From: Parvibaculum sp002684405
Lineage (GTDB): Bacteria > Pseudomonadota > Alphaproteobacteria > Parvibaculales > Parvibaculaceae
Direction: 5' to 3'
Assembly (NCBI GenBank): GCA_965140395.1
Contig: OZ223206.1
Location: 620,001 to 684,000 of the forward strand
DNA length: 64,000 nt
The position numbers and the translations under genes are program-made. Under the pieces are notes generated by a model. It was not told where the DNA came from, searched no databases, and worked only from the letters and a program-made list of their open reading frames with translations. Positions 26,044 to 35,458 of this stretch are shown in pieces. Position 1 is the first letter of the stretch. Every line of letters starts with the position of its first letter.

Positions 26044-27186
26044 ATGTCATTGCCGCTCATTTCAGCCGACAACACATTCGGCCTGCTTTTCGTTTTTCTG
26101 GGGCTTGCCGCTTTCGGCTTCTGGGCGGAAAAGACAAAGCTCGGGCAATGGATATCCGGCGTCATCCTGACGATCCTTGCCGGCATGGCGCTTTCCAATC
26201 TCCGGGTCGTGCCTTTCGGCTCGCCCATCCACGACGCGGTGTGGGGCATCGTGGTGCCGATGGCGATCCCGCTCCTGCTGTTCCGCGCCGACCTCAAACG
26301 CATCCTGCCGGAAGCGGGGCACCTCACCATCGCCTTCGCGATCTGCGTGCTGGCGACGGTGGCGGGTGTCTTCGCAGGCTTTGCGCTCATCGACATGGGA
26401 CCGGAGGGAAACCTCGTCGCGGCCTCGCTGGGCGCAAGCTGGATCGGCGGGTCGATGAACTTCGCCGCCGTGTCGCAGGCGACAGGCCTTTCGCAGAACG
26501 GCGCGCTGACGGCGGCCTCCGCCGCCGCCGACAATGTGGTGGCGACGCTCTTCATCACGCTGCTGCTCGTGCTGCCCGGCTGGCACTGGCTGGTGCGCCT
26601 TATCCCGTCGAAAATCATCGAAGCGGAGGAATATGAGGAGGAGCATGAAGAGGAAACGAAGCGGCCCGAGCTCGATATGGGCGCGCTGGCCATGCAGCTC
26701 TTCATCGCGGCGGCCTGCTGTTTCGTCGGGTTTCAGACCGCGGCGCTTCTCGGCATCGCGCAATATGGCGTGCTCTTCGTCACCATCAATGCGCTTCTGG
26801 TCGCCAATATCTTTCCCGGGCCGATGCAACGGCTGGAGGGCGGTTTCGATCTCGGCATGTTCTTCATGTATCTCTTCTTCGGCATCATCGGCTCCGGCGC
26901 GGATGTGATGCTGATGATCGAGACGGCGCTGCCCATTTTCGCCTTTGTGATCGTCATGGCGAGCGTGCATCTCGCCATCGCGCTTGCGGGCGCGAAGCTG
27001 TTCCGGATCGATCTTGCGGAAATGCTGGTGATTTCCAACGCGGTGACGCTGGGGCCGGCAACTGCGGCGGCGATGGCCGCGGGACGGCGCTGGCGGCAGC
27101 TCGTCATGCCGGGGGTGATGCTGGGCGTGCTCGGCTATGCGGTGGCGAACTTCATCGGCGTCGGGCTGGCGGGCATATTGGGCTAG
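26044..27186 (+). CDS. DUF819 family membrane protein
   Basis: 380-residue polytopic membrane protein resembling YjcL/DUF819 transporters. It has a starting helix FGLLFVFLGLAAFGFW, the conserved GASWIGGSMNFAAVSQATGL near residue 132, a charged loop (EEYEEEHEEETKRPEL) in the middle and a second repeat with NAVTLGPATAAAMAAGR near residue 335. The two-repeat pattern suggests an anion or carboxylate transporter; the substrate is unknown. A GGGGGAAT site lies before the ATG. Confidence 0.85.
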   Translation: MSLPLISADNTFGLLFVFLGLAAFGFWAEKTKLGQWISGVILTILAGMALSNLRVVPFGSPIHDAVWGIVVPMAIPLLLFRADLKRILPEAGHLTIAFAICVLATVAGVFAGFALIDMGPEGNLVAASLGASWIGGSMNFAAVSQATGLSQNGALTAASAAADNVVATLFITLLLVLPGWHWLVRLIPSKIIEAEEYEEEHEEETKRPELDMGALAMQLFIAAACCFVGFQTAALLGIAQYGVLFVTINALLVANIFPGPMQRLEGGFDLGMFFMYLFFGIIGSGADVMLMIETALPIFAFVIVMASVHLAIALAGAKLFRIDLAEMLVISNAVTLGPATAAAMAAGRRWRQLVMPGVMLGVLGYAVANFIGVGLAGILG

Positions 27187-27256
27187 CGTCGTTGCCCGCC
27201 CGGAAGCCCGCTGCTACACAGGACAGCAACGAAAAACCAATCCGAGGGAGACCCCC

Positions 27257-28054
27257 ATGTCCGAGCCCGTCATTCTCGTCGAGAAGGAAGGCGAAACCGC
27301 CATCGTCACGCTGAACCGCCCGAATGCGATGAACGCGCTGTCGCGGGAACTGCGCGAGGCGATCGCCGAGACCTTCGAGAAGCTGGAAGCCGACCCGGAA
27401 ATCCGCGTCGCCATTCTGACCGGCGCGGGCAAGGCGTTCTGTGCAGGCCTCGACCTCAAGGAACTGGGCGGCGACAGCTCTGCAGTCGGCGGAGACGGGG
27501 GCGGCGTCAATGCGACCGTCAACGACAAGGACCCGGTAACCTCCATCGGCAAGTTTTCCGGGCCGGTGATCGGCGCCATCAACGGCGTGGCGATTACGGG
27601 CGGCTTCGAACTGGCGCTGGCCTGCGACGTGCTGGTCTGCTCCAGCAATGCGCGCTTTGCCGACACCCATGCGCGGGTCGGCATCCTGCCGGGCTGGGGC
27701 CTCAGCCAGAAGCTGTCGCGCGCCATCGGCATCTATCGCGCCAAGGAACTCTCGCTCACGGGCAATTTCCTCTCCGCCGAACAGGCGAATGAATGGGGCC
27801 TCATCAACCGCGTGGTTGCGCCGGAGGAACTGATGGGCACCTGCAAGCAGCTCGCCACGGATATGCTCTCCGTCGTGCCGGAATGCCTGTCGGGCTACAA
27901 GGCGCTGATCGACCGGGGCTTCGGCGAAGCTTTCGGCGAGGCGCTGAAGACGGAGCGGAAGACTTCCTCCGCCGCCAACAAATCGGTCGGCGCAGACGCC
28001 ATCGCCGAGCGCCGCAAGGGCATTCAGGAGCGCGGGAAACAGCAGACGAGCTGA
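27257..28054 (+). CDS. Enoyl-CoA hydratase/isomerase family protein
   Basis: 265-residue crotonase-fold enzyme. It shows AFCAGLDLKELGG (oxyanion-hole loop), NGVAITGGFELALACDVLV and ARVGILPGWGLSQKLSRAIG, with two acidic residues near the usual catalytic places. The start was chosen at ATG 27257 after GAGGGAGACCC; the upstream extension overlaps the DUF819 gene. The amidohydrolase follows 85 bases downstream. A beta-oxidation type role is inferred. Confidence 0.88.
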   Translation: MSEPVILVEKEGETAIVTLNRPNAMNALSRELREAIAETFEKLEADPEIRVAILTGAGKAFCAGLDLKELGGDSSAVGGDGGGVNATVNDKDPVTSIGKFSGPVIGAINGVAITGGFELALACDVLVCSSNARFADTHARVGILPGWGLSQKLSRAIGIYRAKELSLTGNFLSAEQANEWGLINRVVAPEELMGTCKQLATDMLSVVPECLSGYKALIDRGFGEAFGEALKTERKTSSAANKSVGADAIAERRKGIQERGKQQTS

Positions 28055-28139
28055 GTTTTTCCCTCTCCTTTTTTCTTTTGGGGTCCGTTTCCGCTACACT
28101 TCCTCCCAACAAGAACATTTCTTTTGGGAGGAAGAAGCC

Positions 28140-29885
28140 ATGCATGATCTCGTGATCAAGAATGGCACCGTCTATGACGGGCTGGGCGGCAAGCCGTTCG
28201 AGGGCGATGTCGCCATCGATAATGGCGTCATTACCGAAGTCGGCAAGGTGAGCGATGGCGGGCGCAAGGAGATCGACGCGCGCGGCCAGGTCGTCACGCC
28301 GGGTTTTGTGGACATCCACACCCATTATGACGGCCAGGTCACCTGGGACCCCTATCTCCAGCCTTCTACCTTTCACGGCGTGACCACCGCCGTCCTCGGC
28401 AATTGCGGCGTCGGCTTTGCGCCCTGCAAGAGCGAACGCCATGACTGGTTGATCGGCCTGATGGAGGGCGTGGAAGATATTCCGGGTACGGCGCTTGTCG
28501 AAGGCATCAAGTGGAACTGGGAAAGCTTTCCCGATTACATGGATGCCGTCGAAGCCTCGCCGCTGGCGCTCGATGTCGGATTGCAGGTGCCGCACGCCGC
28601 GCTGCGCGCCTATGTGATGGGCGAGCGGGCGGCACGGCTGGAACCTGCCATGCCGGACGACATCGAAGCCATGGCCAAGCTCGCCGCCGAATCCATCGAG
28701 GCAGGCGCGCTTGGCTTTTCCACCTCGCGCACGGTGAAGCACAAGGACCGCAACGGCGCCAACACGCCGACGCTGAAAGCCGAAGAGGACGAACTCCACG
28801 GCATCGCCCGCGCCATCGGCGCGACGGGCAAGGGCGTGTTGCAGCTCATTGCCGATTTCGAGGATGTCGATAAGGAATTCGCGATGATCCGCGGCATGTC
28901 GGAAGTGTCCGGCCGTCCGCTGTCGCTCACCATCGAACAGGACGACCGCTGGCCGCATCGCTGGGAGCGCGTGCTGGAGCTGATCGCGGAGGCCAATGCC
29001 GACGGCGTGACCATGCGCGGCCAGGTGCCGCCACGCCCGACCGGCGTGCTGCTGGGGCTCACCTCATCGCTCAACCCCTTCATCATGCATCAGACCTTCC
29101 GCCAGATCTGGGGCGCGCCGGTGAACGAGCAGGTGAAGGCGCTGAACGATTACGAGTTCCGCCGGAAGCTGCTCGCCGAAACGCCGGAATATCCGGTCGG
29201 CGAAATCGTGACCATGCTGTGCACGGATTATCACAAGATGTTCCGGCTGGGTGATCCGGCGAATTACGAGCCCGCGCCCGAAGACAGCGCCGCGGCGGTG
29301 GCGGCCCGCGAGGGCAAGGAGCCCCGCGAGGTGCTGCTCGACTGGATGCTGGAAAAAGGCGGCAATGCGCTCATGTATTTCCCGCTGATGAACTATCACT
29401 GCGGCAGCCTCGACGACGTCTACAAGATGATGACGCATCCCAACACGGCGTTCGGGCTGGGCGATGGCGGCGCGCATTGCGGCATTCTCTGCGATGCGAG
29501 CTTTCCCTCCACCATTCTGGCGCATTGGGGCCGGGACCGGACGCGCGGACCGAAGCTGCCGCTGGAATGGCTGATCGCCAAGCAGACAAGGGCCAATGCC
29601 GAAGTCGTCGGCCTCCACGACCGCGGGGCTCTGCTACCGGGCCTCAAGGCGGATGTGAACGTGATCGATTTCGACCGCCTGACGCTTCACTCGCCCGAAA
29701 TCGTGCATGACCTGCCGGCCGGGGGAAAGCGGCTCGTTCAGCGGGCGGACGGCTATACGGCCAGCCTCGTGTCGGGCCAGGTTGCGTTCCGCGAAGGCGA
29801 ACCGACCGGCGCGCTCAACGGCAAGATGGTGCGCGGCGCACAAGGCCTGCCGACGGGCGTGACGCTGACCCGCGCCGCGGACTGA
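28140..29885 (+). CDS. N-acyl-D-amino-acid deacylase-type amidohydrolase (paralogue)
   Basis: 581-residue amidohydrolase very similar in layout to the product at 21338-23074. It shares VDIHTHYDGQVTWD (metal HxH), GNCGVGFAPC, LMEGVEDIPGTAL and GLGDGGAHCGILCD. A GGGAGGAAG ribosome site precedes the start. It is close behind the enoyl-CoA hydratase on the same strand. The pair of paralogues probably acts on related N-acyl substrates; neither substrate can be named. Confidence 0.86.
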   Translation: MHDLVIKNGTVYDGLGGKPFEGDVAIDNGVITEVGKVSDGGRKEIDARGQVVTPGFVDIHTHYDGQVTWDPYLQPSTFHGVTTAVLGNCGVGFAPCKSERHDWLIGLMEGVEDIPGTALVEGIKWNWESFPDYMDAVEASPLALDVGLQVPHAALRAYVMGERAARLEPAMPDDIEAMAKLAAESIEAGALGFSTSRTVKHKDRNGANTPTLKAEEDELHGIARAIGATGKGVLQLIADFEDVDKEFAMIRGMSEVSGRPLSLTIEQDDRWPHRWERVLELIAEANADGVTMRGQVPPRPTGVLLGLTSSLNPFIMHQTFRQIWGAPVNEQVKALNDYEFRRKLLAETPEYPVGEIVTMLCTDYHKMFRLGDPANYEPAPEDSAAAVAAREGKEPREVLLDWMLEKGGNALMYFPLMNYHCGSLDDVYKMMTHPNTAFGLGDGGAHCGILCDASFPSTILAHWGRDRTRGPKLPLEWLIAKQTRANAEVVGLHDRGALLPGLKADVNVIDFDRLTLHSPEIVHDLPAGGKRLVQRADGYTASLVSGQVAFREGEPTGALNGKMVRGAQGLPTGVTLTRAAD

Positions 29886-29891
29886 CGCAGC

Positions 29892-29924
29892 GTCCGGAAA
29901 CGCCTCAAGAGGGTCTTTCCGGAC
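29892..29924 (+). terminator. Inverted repeat after the amidohydrolase
   Basis: GTCCGGAAA and TTTCCGGAC form a perfect 9-base-pair stem with a 15-base loop just after the stop codon. There is no T run, so termination is uncertain. Confidence 0.45.
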
Positions 29925-29989
29925 ACCCTTCAATGGTCATTTCCATGCCATAATTCCGCCACCGGAAGGCTGGATACAGACAGGTAATC

Positions 29990-30109
29990 GGGAGTAGCGT
30001 TTGTTGCGCTGCTCCCTTGTCGTATCCGGTGTGGGCGCCGGAGGCGGGGGCCTCCCCTGCTTTCTCTTTCTTGTCGTTTTCTGTTTGTTGTTCTCTTCTT
30101 GTTGTTCTC
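29990..30109 (+). promoter_or_regulatory. Structured, pyrimidine-rich leader of the glucan synthase gene
   Basis: A 10-base-pair hairpin (29990-29999 with 30007-30016, one T-G wobble) is followed by a GGAGGC/GCCTCC hairpin (30040-30055). Then comes a T- and C-rich stretch of about 50 bases (30059-30109) in which TTGTTGTTCTC occurs twice (30085-30095, 30099-30109). This could be a termination or unstructured ribosome-loading element. Confidence 0.4.
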
Positions 30110-30123
30110 CGGGCCGGGTGTAA

Positions 30124-32832
30124 ATGGCGAAAGATCCTTCCGACACGAATCCGCGCAACTGGCGCAAATCCGTTTTCGTCAGGCAGACCGCTTTCGTGTT
30201 TCTGGTCCTGCCGTTGGTCATCGTCGCCAATCTCGCGGTCTGGGCCGCCCTCAACCAGCCGTATCAGGCGGAATCCTGGGCCGGGGAAATCGTCGGCCTG
30301 TCCTACAGCCCGTTCCATGACAATCGCGAGCCGACCCCGGACGTTCGGGCGACGGCTTCGGAAATCGACAAGGACATGAAAGTCCTGTCGAACACGGTGC
30401 AGGCCATCCGCACCTATTCGGTGGCGCAGGGACAGGACCAGATCCCCGATATCGCCGCCAAATACGGCATATCCGTCGCGCTCGGCGCATGGATCGGCAC
30501 GAATGACGAAGCGAACCTCAAACAGATCGACCGGGCAGCGGAACTGGCGCTGAGGCGCAATGTGGTCCGCGTCGTGGTGGGTAACGAGGCCCTGCTGCGC
30601 GGGGACGTGACGGTGGATCAGATGATCCGCTATCTGGACATCGCCAACAAAAAAATCTGGAAGCCCGTTTCCACCGCCGAGCCCTGGCATGTCTGGCTCG
30701 AGTACCCCGAACTCGCCAAGCATGTCGACTATATCGCCGTGCATATCCTGCCCTATTGGGAAGGTGTGCCCATCAACAAGGCGGTGGACTATGTGTTCGA
30801 CCGGCTGGACGATCTTCACAAGGCATTCCCCAACAAGCAGATCGTGGTCACCGAAGTGGGCTGGCCGAGCCGCGGCAAGGTGCTGCCGCGCGTGCCCTAC
30901 CCCGGCATGCCCGCGGCGGAAAAGGGCGGCGAGGCGACACCTTCCATCGTCAATCAGGCCCGCTTCCTGCGCGCTTTCCTGAACCGCGCCAAGGACCAGG
31001 ACCTCACCTATTACGTGATCGAGGCGTTCGACCAGCCCTGGAAGGGCGCCGATGAGGGCGCTGCCGGGTCCTATTGGGGTATCTTCAACGCCGAGCGCGA
31101 ACCGAAATTCCCCATGGCGGGCAGCATTTCCGAGCAGCCGGGCTGGCGTATCTGGGCCGCCATCGCGGCGGGCCTGTCGCTCGTGCCGGCCATGCTCTTC
31201 ATCCTGCGCCAGCGCCATGTCCGTCTGGCGGGTATCATCACCTTTTCCCTTCTGACGCAGATTGCCGGGTCGGCCGTCGCCTGGGCCGGGCTATCGGTTG
31301 CCGGGCTCTATTTCACATGGGGCGGCGCCATCGTCTGGAGTTTCCTGTTCTTTGCGCAAGGGCTGCTGCTCATCGTGCTGATGGCCGAGGCGATCGAGTT
31401 CGTGGAAGTCATCTGGACACGGCGCGGCGAGCGGCATTTCGAGCCCTTCGAGCCGTCTCATCCGACGCCCGAGCATAAAGTCTCCATCCATGTGCCGATC
31501 CACAACGAGCCGCCCGAGATGGTGCGCGAGACGCTGGATGCGCTGTCGCGCCTCAACTACGAGAATTTCGAAGTGCTCGTGCTGGACAACAACACGACCG
31601 ATCCGGAAATCTGGCAGCCCGTCTGGGAGCATTGCCAGAAGCTCGGCCCGAAATTCCGTTTCTTCCATCTGGAAAACTGGCCGGGCTTCAAGGCGGGCGC
31701 GCTCAATTTCGGCCTGGAGAAAACCGCACCGGATGCGGATATCATCGCCGTCATCGACAGCGACTATCAGGTGTCGCCGGACTGGCTGAAGCGCATGGTG
31801 CCCTATTTCGACAAGCACGATGTGGGCTTCGTGCAGGCGCCGCAGGACTATCGCGACGCGCATGAGAGCCTGTTCAAGGATATGTCCTATTGGGAATATG
31901 CGGGCTTCTTCCATATCGGCATGGTGCAGCGGAACAATTTCAACGCGGTCATCCAGCACGGCACGATGACGCTTGTACGCAAGGAGGCGCTGAAGAAAGT
32001 CGGCGCCTGGGCGGAATGGTGTATCTGCGAGGATGCAGAACTCGGCATCAAGCTTTACCGGCACGGCTATGACAGCGTCTATGTGAACCACAGCTTCGGC
32101 AAGGGCCTGACGCCCGACACGCTGGCGGGCTATATCTCGCAGCGTTTCCGCTGGGCCTATGGTGCGGTGCAGATCGTGAAACATCACTGGGACGCGCTGG
32201 CGCCGTGGTCGCGCAAGGGAGGCCTCACGCCCGCGCAGCGCTATTATTTCCTGGCCGGCTGGCTGCCCTGGTTCGCGGACGGACTTGCGTTGATGTTCAC
32301 CTTTGCCGCGATCGTGCTGTCGGCCTGGGCGCTCTACAATCCGGCTTCCGTGGTTCTGCCCGTCGCGGCCTTCCTCATTCCGACCATCGGCAGCTTTGCG
32401 TTCAAATTCATCCGGTCGCTCTGGCTTTACGCCGTGCGCGTGCGCGATTGCGGTTTCATCGAGAGCGTCGGCGCCGGCGTGGCGGCCCTTGCGCTCACCC
32501 ACACGGTGGCCAAGGCCATGCTGAATGGCATGATCACCACCAGCAAGCCATTCATCCGTACACCGAAATGCGAGGACAAGCCCGCCCTGGCGGCCGCCTT
32601 CATTCAGGTACGGGAAGAAGCGATAATCCTCGCACTCCTCTGGGGGCTCACAACCGCGCTCTATTTCAACCCTCATTTCGCGGACAGCCATTCGAGGCTG
32701 TGGCTTGCCGTCCTGCTGGTGCAGTCCGTTCCCTATGCCAGCGCGGTGCTGTTCTCCTTCATCAATGTGATGCCCTCCCTTTTCCGGCGCACGAAGAATG
32801 ACGAACAAAAGGCGCTCGTCTCGGCGGATTGA
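30124..32832 (+). CDS. ndvB: NdvB-type cyclic beta-glucan synthase (GH17-GT2 fusion)
   Basis: 902-residue inner-membrane protein. After an N-terminal helix (FVFLVLPLVIVANLAVWAAL), residues about 60-330 form a periplasmic GH17 domain with the acid Glu155 in VVVGNEALL and nucleophile Glu244 in VTEVGWPSRG. Further helices (about 345-425) lead to a cytoplasmic GT2 domain: DSDYQV with Asp545 and Asp547, CICEDAELGIKLYRHGYDS, and QRFRW at 673-677. C-terminal helices follow. NdvB proteins of Bradyrhizobium and Pseudomonas combine GT2 and GH17 parts and make beta-(1,3)(1,6)-linked cyclic glucans; the same is inferred here. Confidence 0.85.
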   Translation: MAKDPSDTNPRNWRKSVFVRQTAFVFLVLPLVIVANLAVWAALNQPYQAESWAGEIVGLSYSPFHDNREPTPDVRATASEIDKDMKVLSNTVQAIRTYSVAQGQDQIPDIAAKYGISVALGAWIGTNDEANLKQIDRAAELALRRNVVRVVVGNEALLRGDVTVDQMIRYLDIANKKIWKPVSTAEPWHVWLEYPELAKHVDYIAVHILPYWEGVPINKAVDYVFDRLDDLHKAFPNKQIVVTEVGWPSRGKVLPRVPYPGMPAAEKGGEATPSIVNQARFLRAFLNRAKDQDLTYYVIEAFDQPWKGADEGAAGSYWGIFNAEREPKFPMAGSISEQPGWRIWAAIAAGLSLVPAMLFILRQRHVRLAGIITFSLLTQIAGSAVAWAGLSVAGLYFTWGGAIVWSFLFFAQGLLLIVLMAEAIEFVEVIWTRRGERHFEPFEPSHPTPEHKVSIHVPIHNEPPEMVRETLDALSRLNYENFEVLVLDNNTTDPEIWQPVWEHCQKLGPKFRFFHLENWPGFKAGALNFGLEKTAPDADIIAVIDSDYQVSPDWLKRMVPYFDKHDVGFVQAPQDYRDAHESLFKDMSYWEYAGFFHIGMVQRNNFNAVIQHGTMTLVRKEALKKVGAWAEWCICEDAELGIKLYRHGYDSVYVNHSFGKGLTPDTLAGYISQRFRWAYGAVQIVKHHWDALAPWSRKGGLTPAQRYYFLAGWLPWFADGLALMFTFAAIVLSAWALYNPASVVLPVAAFLIPTIGSFAFKFIRSLWLYAVRVRDCGFIESVGAGVAALALTHTVAKAMLNGMITTSKPFIRTPKCEDKPALAAAFIQVREEAIILALLWGLTTALYFNPHFADSHSRLWLAVLLVQSVPYASAVLFSFINVMPSLFRRTKNDEQKALVSAD

Positions 32833-32958
32833 CCGTACTCGCCATAATCGAAACACATTGCCGTCACGCATTCGACGCCCGCAAGGTCATTTGGTGATCC
32901 GGCCGTTTTGACCTTGTCCGTCTCCGTCAGTCCGATAGGCTTTCCATATCCGGAGCGA

Positions 32959-32984
32959 GGAAATAATTCCCATACGGATTGGTT
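32959..32984 (+). promoter_or_regulatory. Weak candidate EcfG-type promoter
   Basis: GGAAA-N17-GGTT stands just upstream of the small lipoprotein and DUF1328 genes. The alphaproteobacterial general-stress consensus is about GGAAC-N16/17-CGTT, so there are two mismatches. Such small envelope genes are frequent members of that regulon. Confidence 0.25.
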
Positions 32985-33005
32985 TAACGATTTCAGGAGA
33001 CAAAG

Positions 33006-33221
33006 ATGCTTATGCGCAGTGCACTGATCGCGACCTCCCTGATTCTCGCCGCGCCCCTTCTGGCGGCATGCGACGATGACGGCCCCGCCGAACAGGCCGG
33101 CGAAAAGATCGACAACGCCGTCAATGACAGCAACGACACCATGGAGAAGGCCGGCGAGAGCATGGACGACGCCATGGACGACATGCATGACGGCATGGAA
33201 GACGCGACCGGCAATCAGTAA
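33006..33221 (+). CDS. Small acidic lipoprotein
   Basis: 71-residue predicted lipoprotein. Residues 1-21 are a signal peptide ending in LLAAC with lipid-modified Cys22. The mature part is very acidic and Met-rich, with a repeated MxDxM pattern (SMDDAMDDMHDGMEDATG). I do not recognise a named family; entericidin-like stress lipoproteins have a similar design. Ribosome site AGGAGA precedes the ATG. It is followed by a DUF1328 gene on the same strand. Confidence 0.75.
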   Translation: MLMRSALIATSLILAAPLLAACDDDGPAEQAGEKIDNAVNDSNDTMEKAGESMDDAMDDMHDGMEDATGNQ

Positions 33222-33287
33222 AGTCTGCGCTTGAAGCCCAGCGCATTCTTCCTTCAGTAACTCCACGAGCCAATGAAAGGACATGAC

Positions 33288-33464
33288 ATGCTTGGATGGG
33301 CACTTACGTTTCTGGTCATTGCGATCATCGCGGCCGTTTTCGGCTTCGGCGGCATCGCCGCCGCCTCGGCCTCGATCGCAAAGATCATCTTCTTCATCTT
33401 CCTGGCGCTGTTCGTCATCAGCCTGATCGCAGGCGCGGTACGCGGCCGGCGACCGCCGCTCTAA
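33288..33464 (+). CDS. DUF1328 (YtjA-like) small membrane protein
   Basis: 58-residue protein with two hydrophobic segments: LGWALTFLVIAIIAAVFGFGG and ASIAKIIFFIFLALFVISLI (each longer in its helix than quoted). This is the DUF1328 pattern. The start was chosen at MLGWALTF after AAAGGACATGAC. The function is unknown; the family is often stress-induced. A bidirectional terminator follows. Confidence 0.85.
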   Translation: MLGWALTFLVIAIIAAVFGFGGIAAASASIAKIIFFIFLALFVISLIAGAVRGRRPPL

Positions 33465-33486
33465 GTCAAAGAGCGGGCAAGGAAAC

Positions 33487-33521
33487 GAAAAAGGGCGGTC
33501 CCGAGGGACCGCCCTTCCTTT
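33487..33521. terminator. Bidirectional terminator
   Basis: A 12-base-pair stem (AAGGGCGGTCCC / GGGACCGCCCTT) has a GA loop and T runs on both sides. It separates the DUF1328 gene from the convergent acyl-CoA synthetase. Confidence 0.92.
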
Positions 33522-33538
33522 TGCGATATTGCGAAAAC

Positions 33539-35296
33539 TCAGGCTGCGCCTTCGGCGTATTTTTTCATGTCCTCGCGCAGTTCCGTCTTGAGGATCTTGC
33601 CGTTCGGGTTACGCGGCAGCGGATCGTGCCGCAGCTCGATCTTCTTGGGCACCTTGAAGGCGGCGAGCAGCTTTCCGACATGCTCGCGAAGCTCGTCTTC
33701 GGTGACCTGCTTGCCCGGCGCGACCTGTACGACGGCGCCGACTTCCTCGCCCAGCACCTTGTGGGGAATGGCGACGACCGCGGCATCCATCACAGCCGGA
33801 TGGGCATAGAGCGCATCCTCGACTTCGACGCAGTAGATGTTCTCGCCGCCGCGGATCAGCATGTCCTTGGCGCGGTCGAGGATGTAGACGAAGCCTTCCT
33901 CATCCATGCGCACCAGATCGCCGGATTTGAACCAGCCGTTCTCGAAGGACTTTTCCGTCGCCTCCGGCTTGTTCCAGTAGCCCTTCACGATGTTGGGGCC
34001 CTTGATCCAGAGCTCGCCCACCTGGCCGGCGGGAACATCCTTGCCGTTTTCGTCGACCACCCGCAGGTCGCAGGTCGGCACGCAGGGACCGGCGCTGTCC
34101 GGCTTTGCCACATAGTCCTCGGCGAGGTTCTGCGTGGTGATGGAGGAGGTCTCGGTCAGGCCGTAGCCGTTAGAGGGATGGACCTTGGGGAACTGCTGCT
34201 TGATGCGCTTCACAAGGTCGGGGGCGGACGGCGCACCGCCATAGCCGATCCCTTCCACGGAGGAGGTGTCGAACTTGTCGAACATCGGGCTTTCCAGCAC
34301 CTGCCAGACCATGGCGGGCACACCGCCGAAGGTCGTCACCCGCTCGCGGTCGATCAGCTCCAGCGCGTGTTCGGGGTTCCATTTGTGGATGATGACAAGC
34401 TTGCCGCCGGAGAAGTAGTTCGGCACCAGGATCGAATGGCAGCCCGTGGCGTGGAAGAGCGGCACGGAAAGCAGCATGACGCGCTGCGGCCCCTCCGGAT
34501 CGGGCGCGGGCGGCATTTCGCCCCGGCGCAGGAAGGAGCGCGCCTGACCGGCGGCTGCGTTCAGCAGGTTGTTACAGATATTGCGATGGGTGCCGAGCGC
34601 GCCCTTCGGCTTTCCGGTGGTGCCGGAGGTGTAGAAGATCGTCGCATTGTCTTCCGGCTCGAGACCGGGATCGGGCAGCTCGTCATCCGGCAGCTTCGCG
34701 TATTCGCCGGGCTTGCCGACGATGTCTTCCAGCGCTTCGGCCACGCCGAGTTCGTCGGCGGGGGTGCGGGTCGCGATCAGGCCTTCCAGCGCCAGGTTCT
34801 TCACATGCGGGCGCAGGCGGTCGAGGCGTTCGTGATCGACGATGACGACCTTGGAGCCGCTGTCGGAAATCGCATACTCAAGTTCCGGGCCGGTGCCCCA
34901 GGCATTGATCGGCACGATCACGGCGCCGATGGCCGTGGCCGCCCAGAAGGCCAGCGACCATTCGGGGAAATTGCGCATGATGAGCGCGACGCGGTCGCCC
35001 TTCTTCACACCGTATTTTTCCATGAGGGCGCGGCCCAGCGCCGTGGCGGCGCGGTAATGGTCCGCATAGGTCAGCCGCTCGTCTTCATAGACGATGAACT
35101 CGCGGTCGCCCCATTCCCTGCCCTTGTCGAAAACGAAACGAAGGTTCGGCGGGGTTTCCTTGTAGACGCGGGTAGGGATGCCGGCGATCTCGACGGTCGT
35201 CATTTCGAGCGGCGAACCGGGCCCGGTCAACAGCTTGTGCGCGTCTTCAATGCTCATGGCCGGCCAGCCGGGGGCGGCAGCAGCGTTCTCGGACAT
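33539..35296 (-). CDS. AMP-forming acyl-CoA synthetase
   Basis: 585-residue ANL-superfamily ligase. Visible: IFYTSGTTGKPKGALGT near residue 235, GYGLTETSSITTQN, the GWFKSGDLVRMDEEGFVYILDR hinge (two adjoining blocks), KDMLIRGGENIYCVEVE and the catalytic Lys in PRNPNGKILKTELRE. It resembles long-chain fatty-acid ligases, but the substrate is not certain. The start is MSENAAAAPGW; the upstream in-frame extension lacks a ribosome site. Confidence 0.9.
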   Translation of the reverse strand: MSENAAAAPGWPAMSIEDAHKLLTGPGSPLEMTTVEIAGIPTRVYKETPPNLRFVFDKGREWGDREFIVYEDERLTYADHYRAATALGRALMEKYGVKKGDRVALIMRNFPEWSLAFWAATAIGAVIVPINAWGTGPELEYAISDSGSKVVIVDHERLDRLRPHVKNLALEGLIATRTPADELGVAEALEDIVGKPGEYAKLPDDELPDPGLEPEDNATIFYTSGTTGKPKGALGTHRNICNNLLNAAAGQARSFLRRGEMPPAPDPEGPQRVMLLSVPLFHATGCHSILVPNYFSGGKLVIIHKWNPEHALELIDRERVTTFGGVPAMVWQVLESPMFDKFDTSSVEGIGYGGAPSAPDLVKRIKQQFPKVHPSNGYGLTETSSITTQNLAEDYVAKPDSAGPCVPTCDLRVVDENGKDVPAGQVGELWIKGPNIVKGYWNKPEATEKSFENGWFKSGDLVRMDEEGFVYILDRAKDMLIRGGENIYCVEVEDALYAHPAVMDAAVVAIPHKVLGEEVGAVVQVAPGKQVTEDELREHVGKLLAAFKVPKKIELRHDPLPRNPNGKILKTELREDMKKYAEGAA

Positions 35297-35398
35297 TTTG
35301 TTACTCTCCCTTGGGAGCCCCCTGGACGGGGGCAAACTGCTCTGTTTGTTTTGCCCTCTGATAGCGGTTTTGCCCCCGATTTTGAAGGAGGCAGACGC

Positions 35399-35432
35399 AA
35401 AAAGGCCCGGCGACGCGAGTGTCACCGGGCCT
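35399..35432 (-). terminator. Rho-independent terminator after the GST gene
   Basis: On the minus strand AAGGCCCGGTGAC pairs with GTCGCCGGGCCTT, followed by TTTTTG. It lies between the GST stop at 35459 and the synthetase gene. Confidence 0.88.
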
Positions 35433-35458
35433 TGATCGCAAATTGCATGGATTAATGC

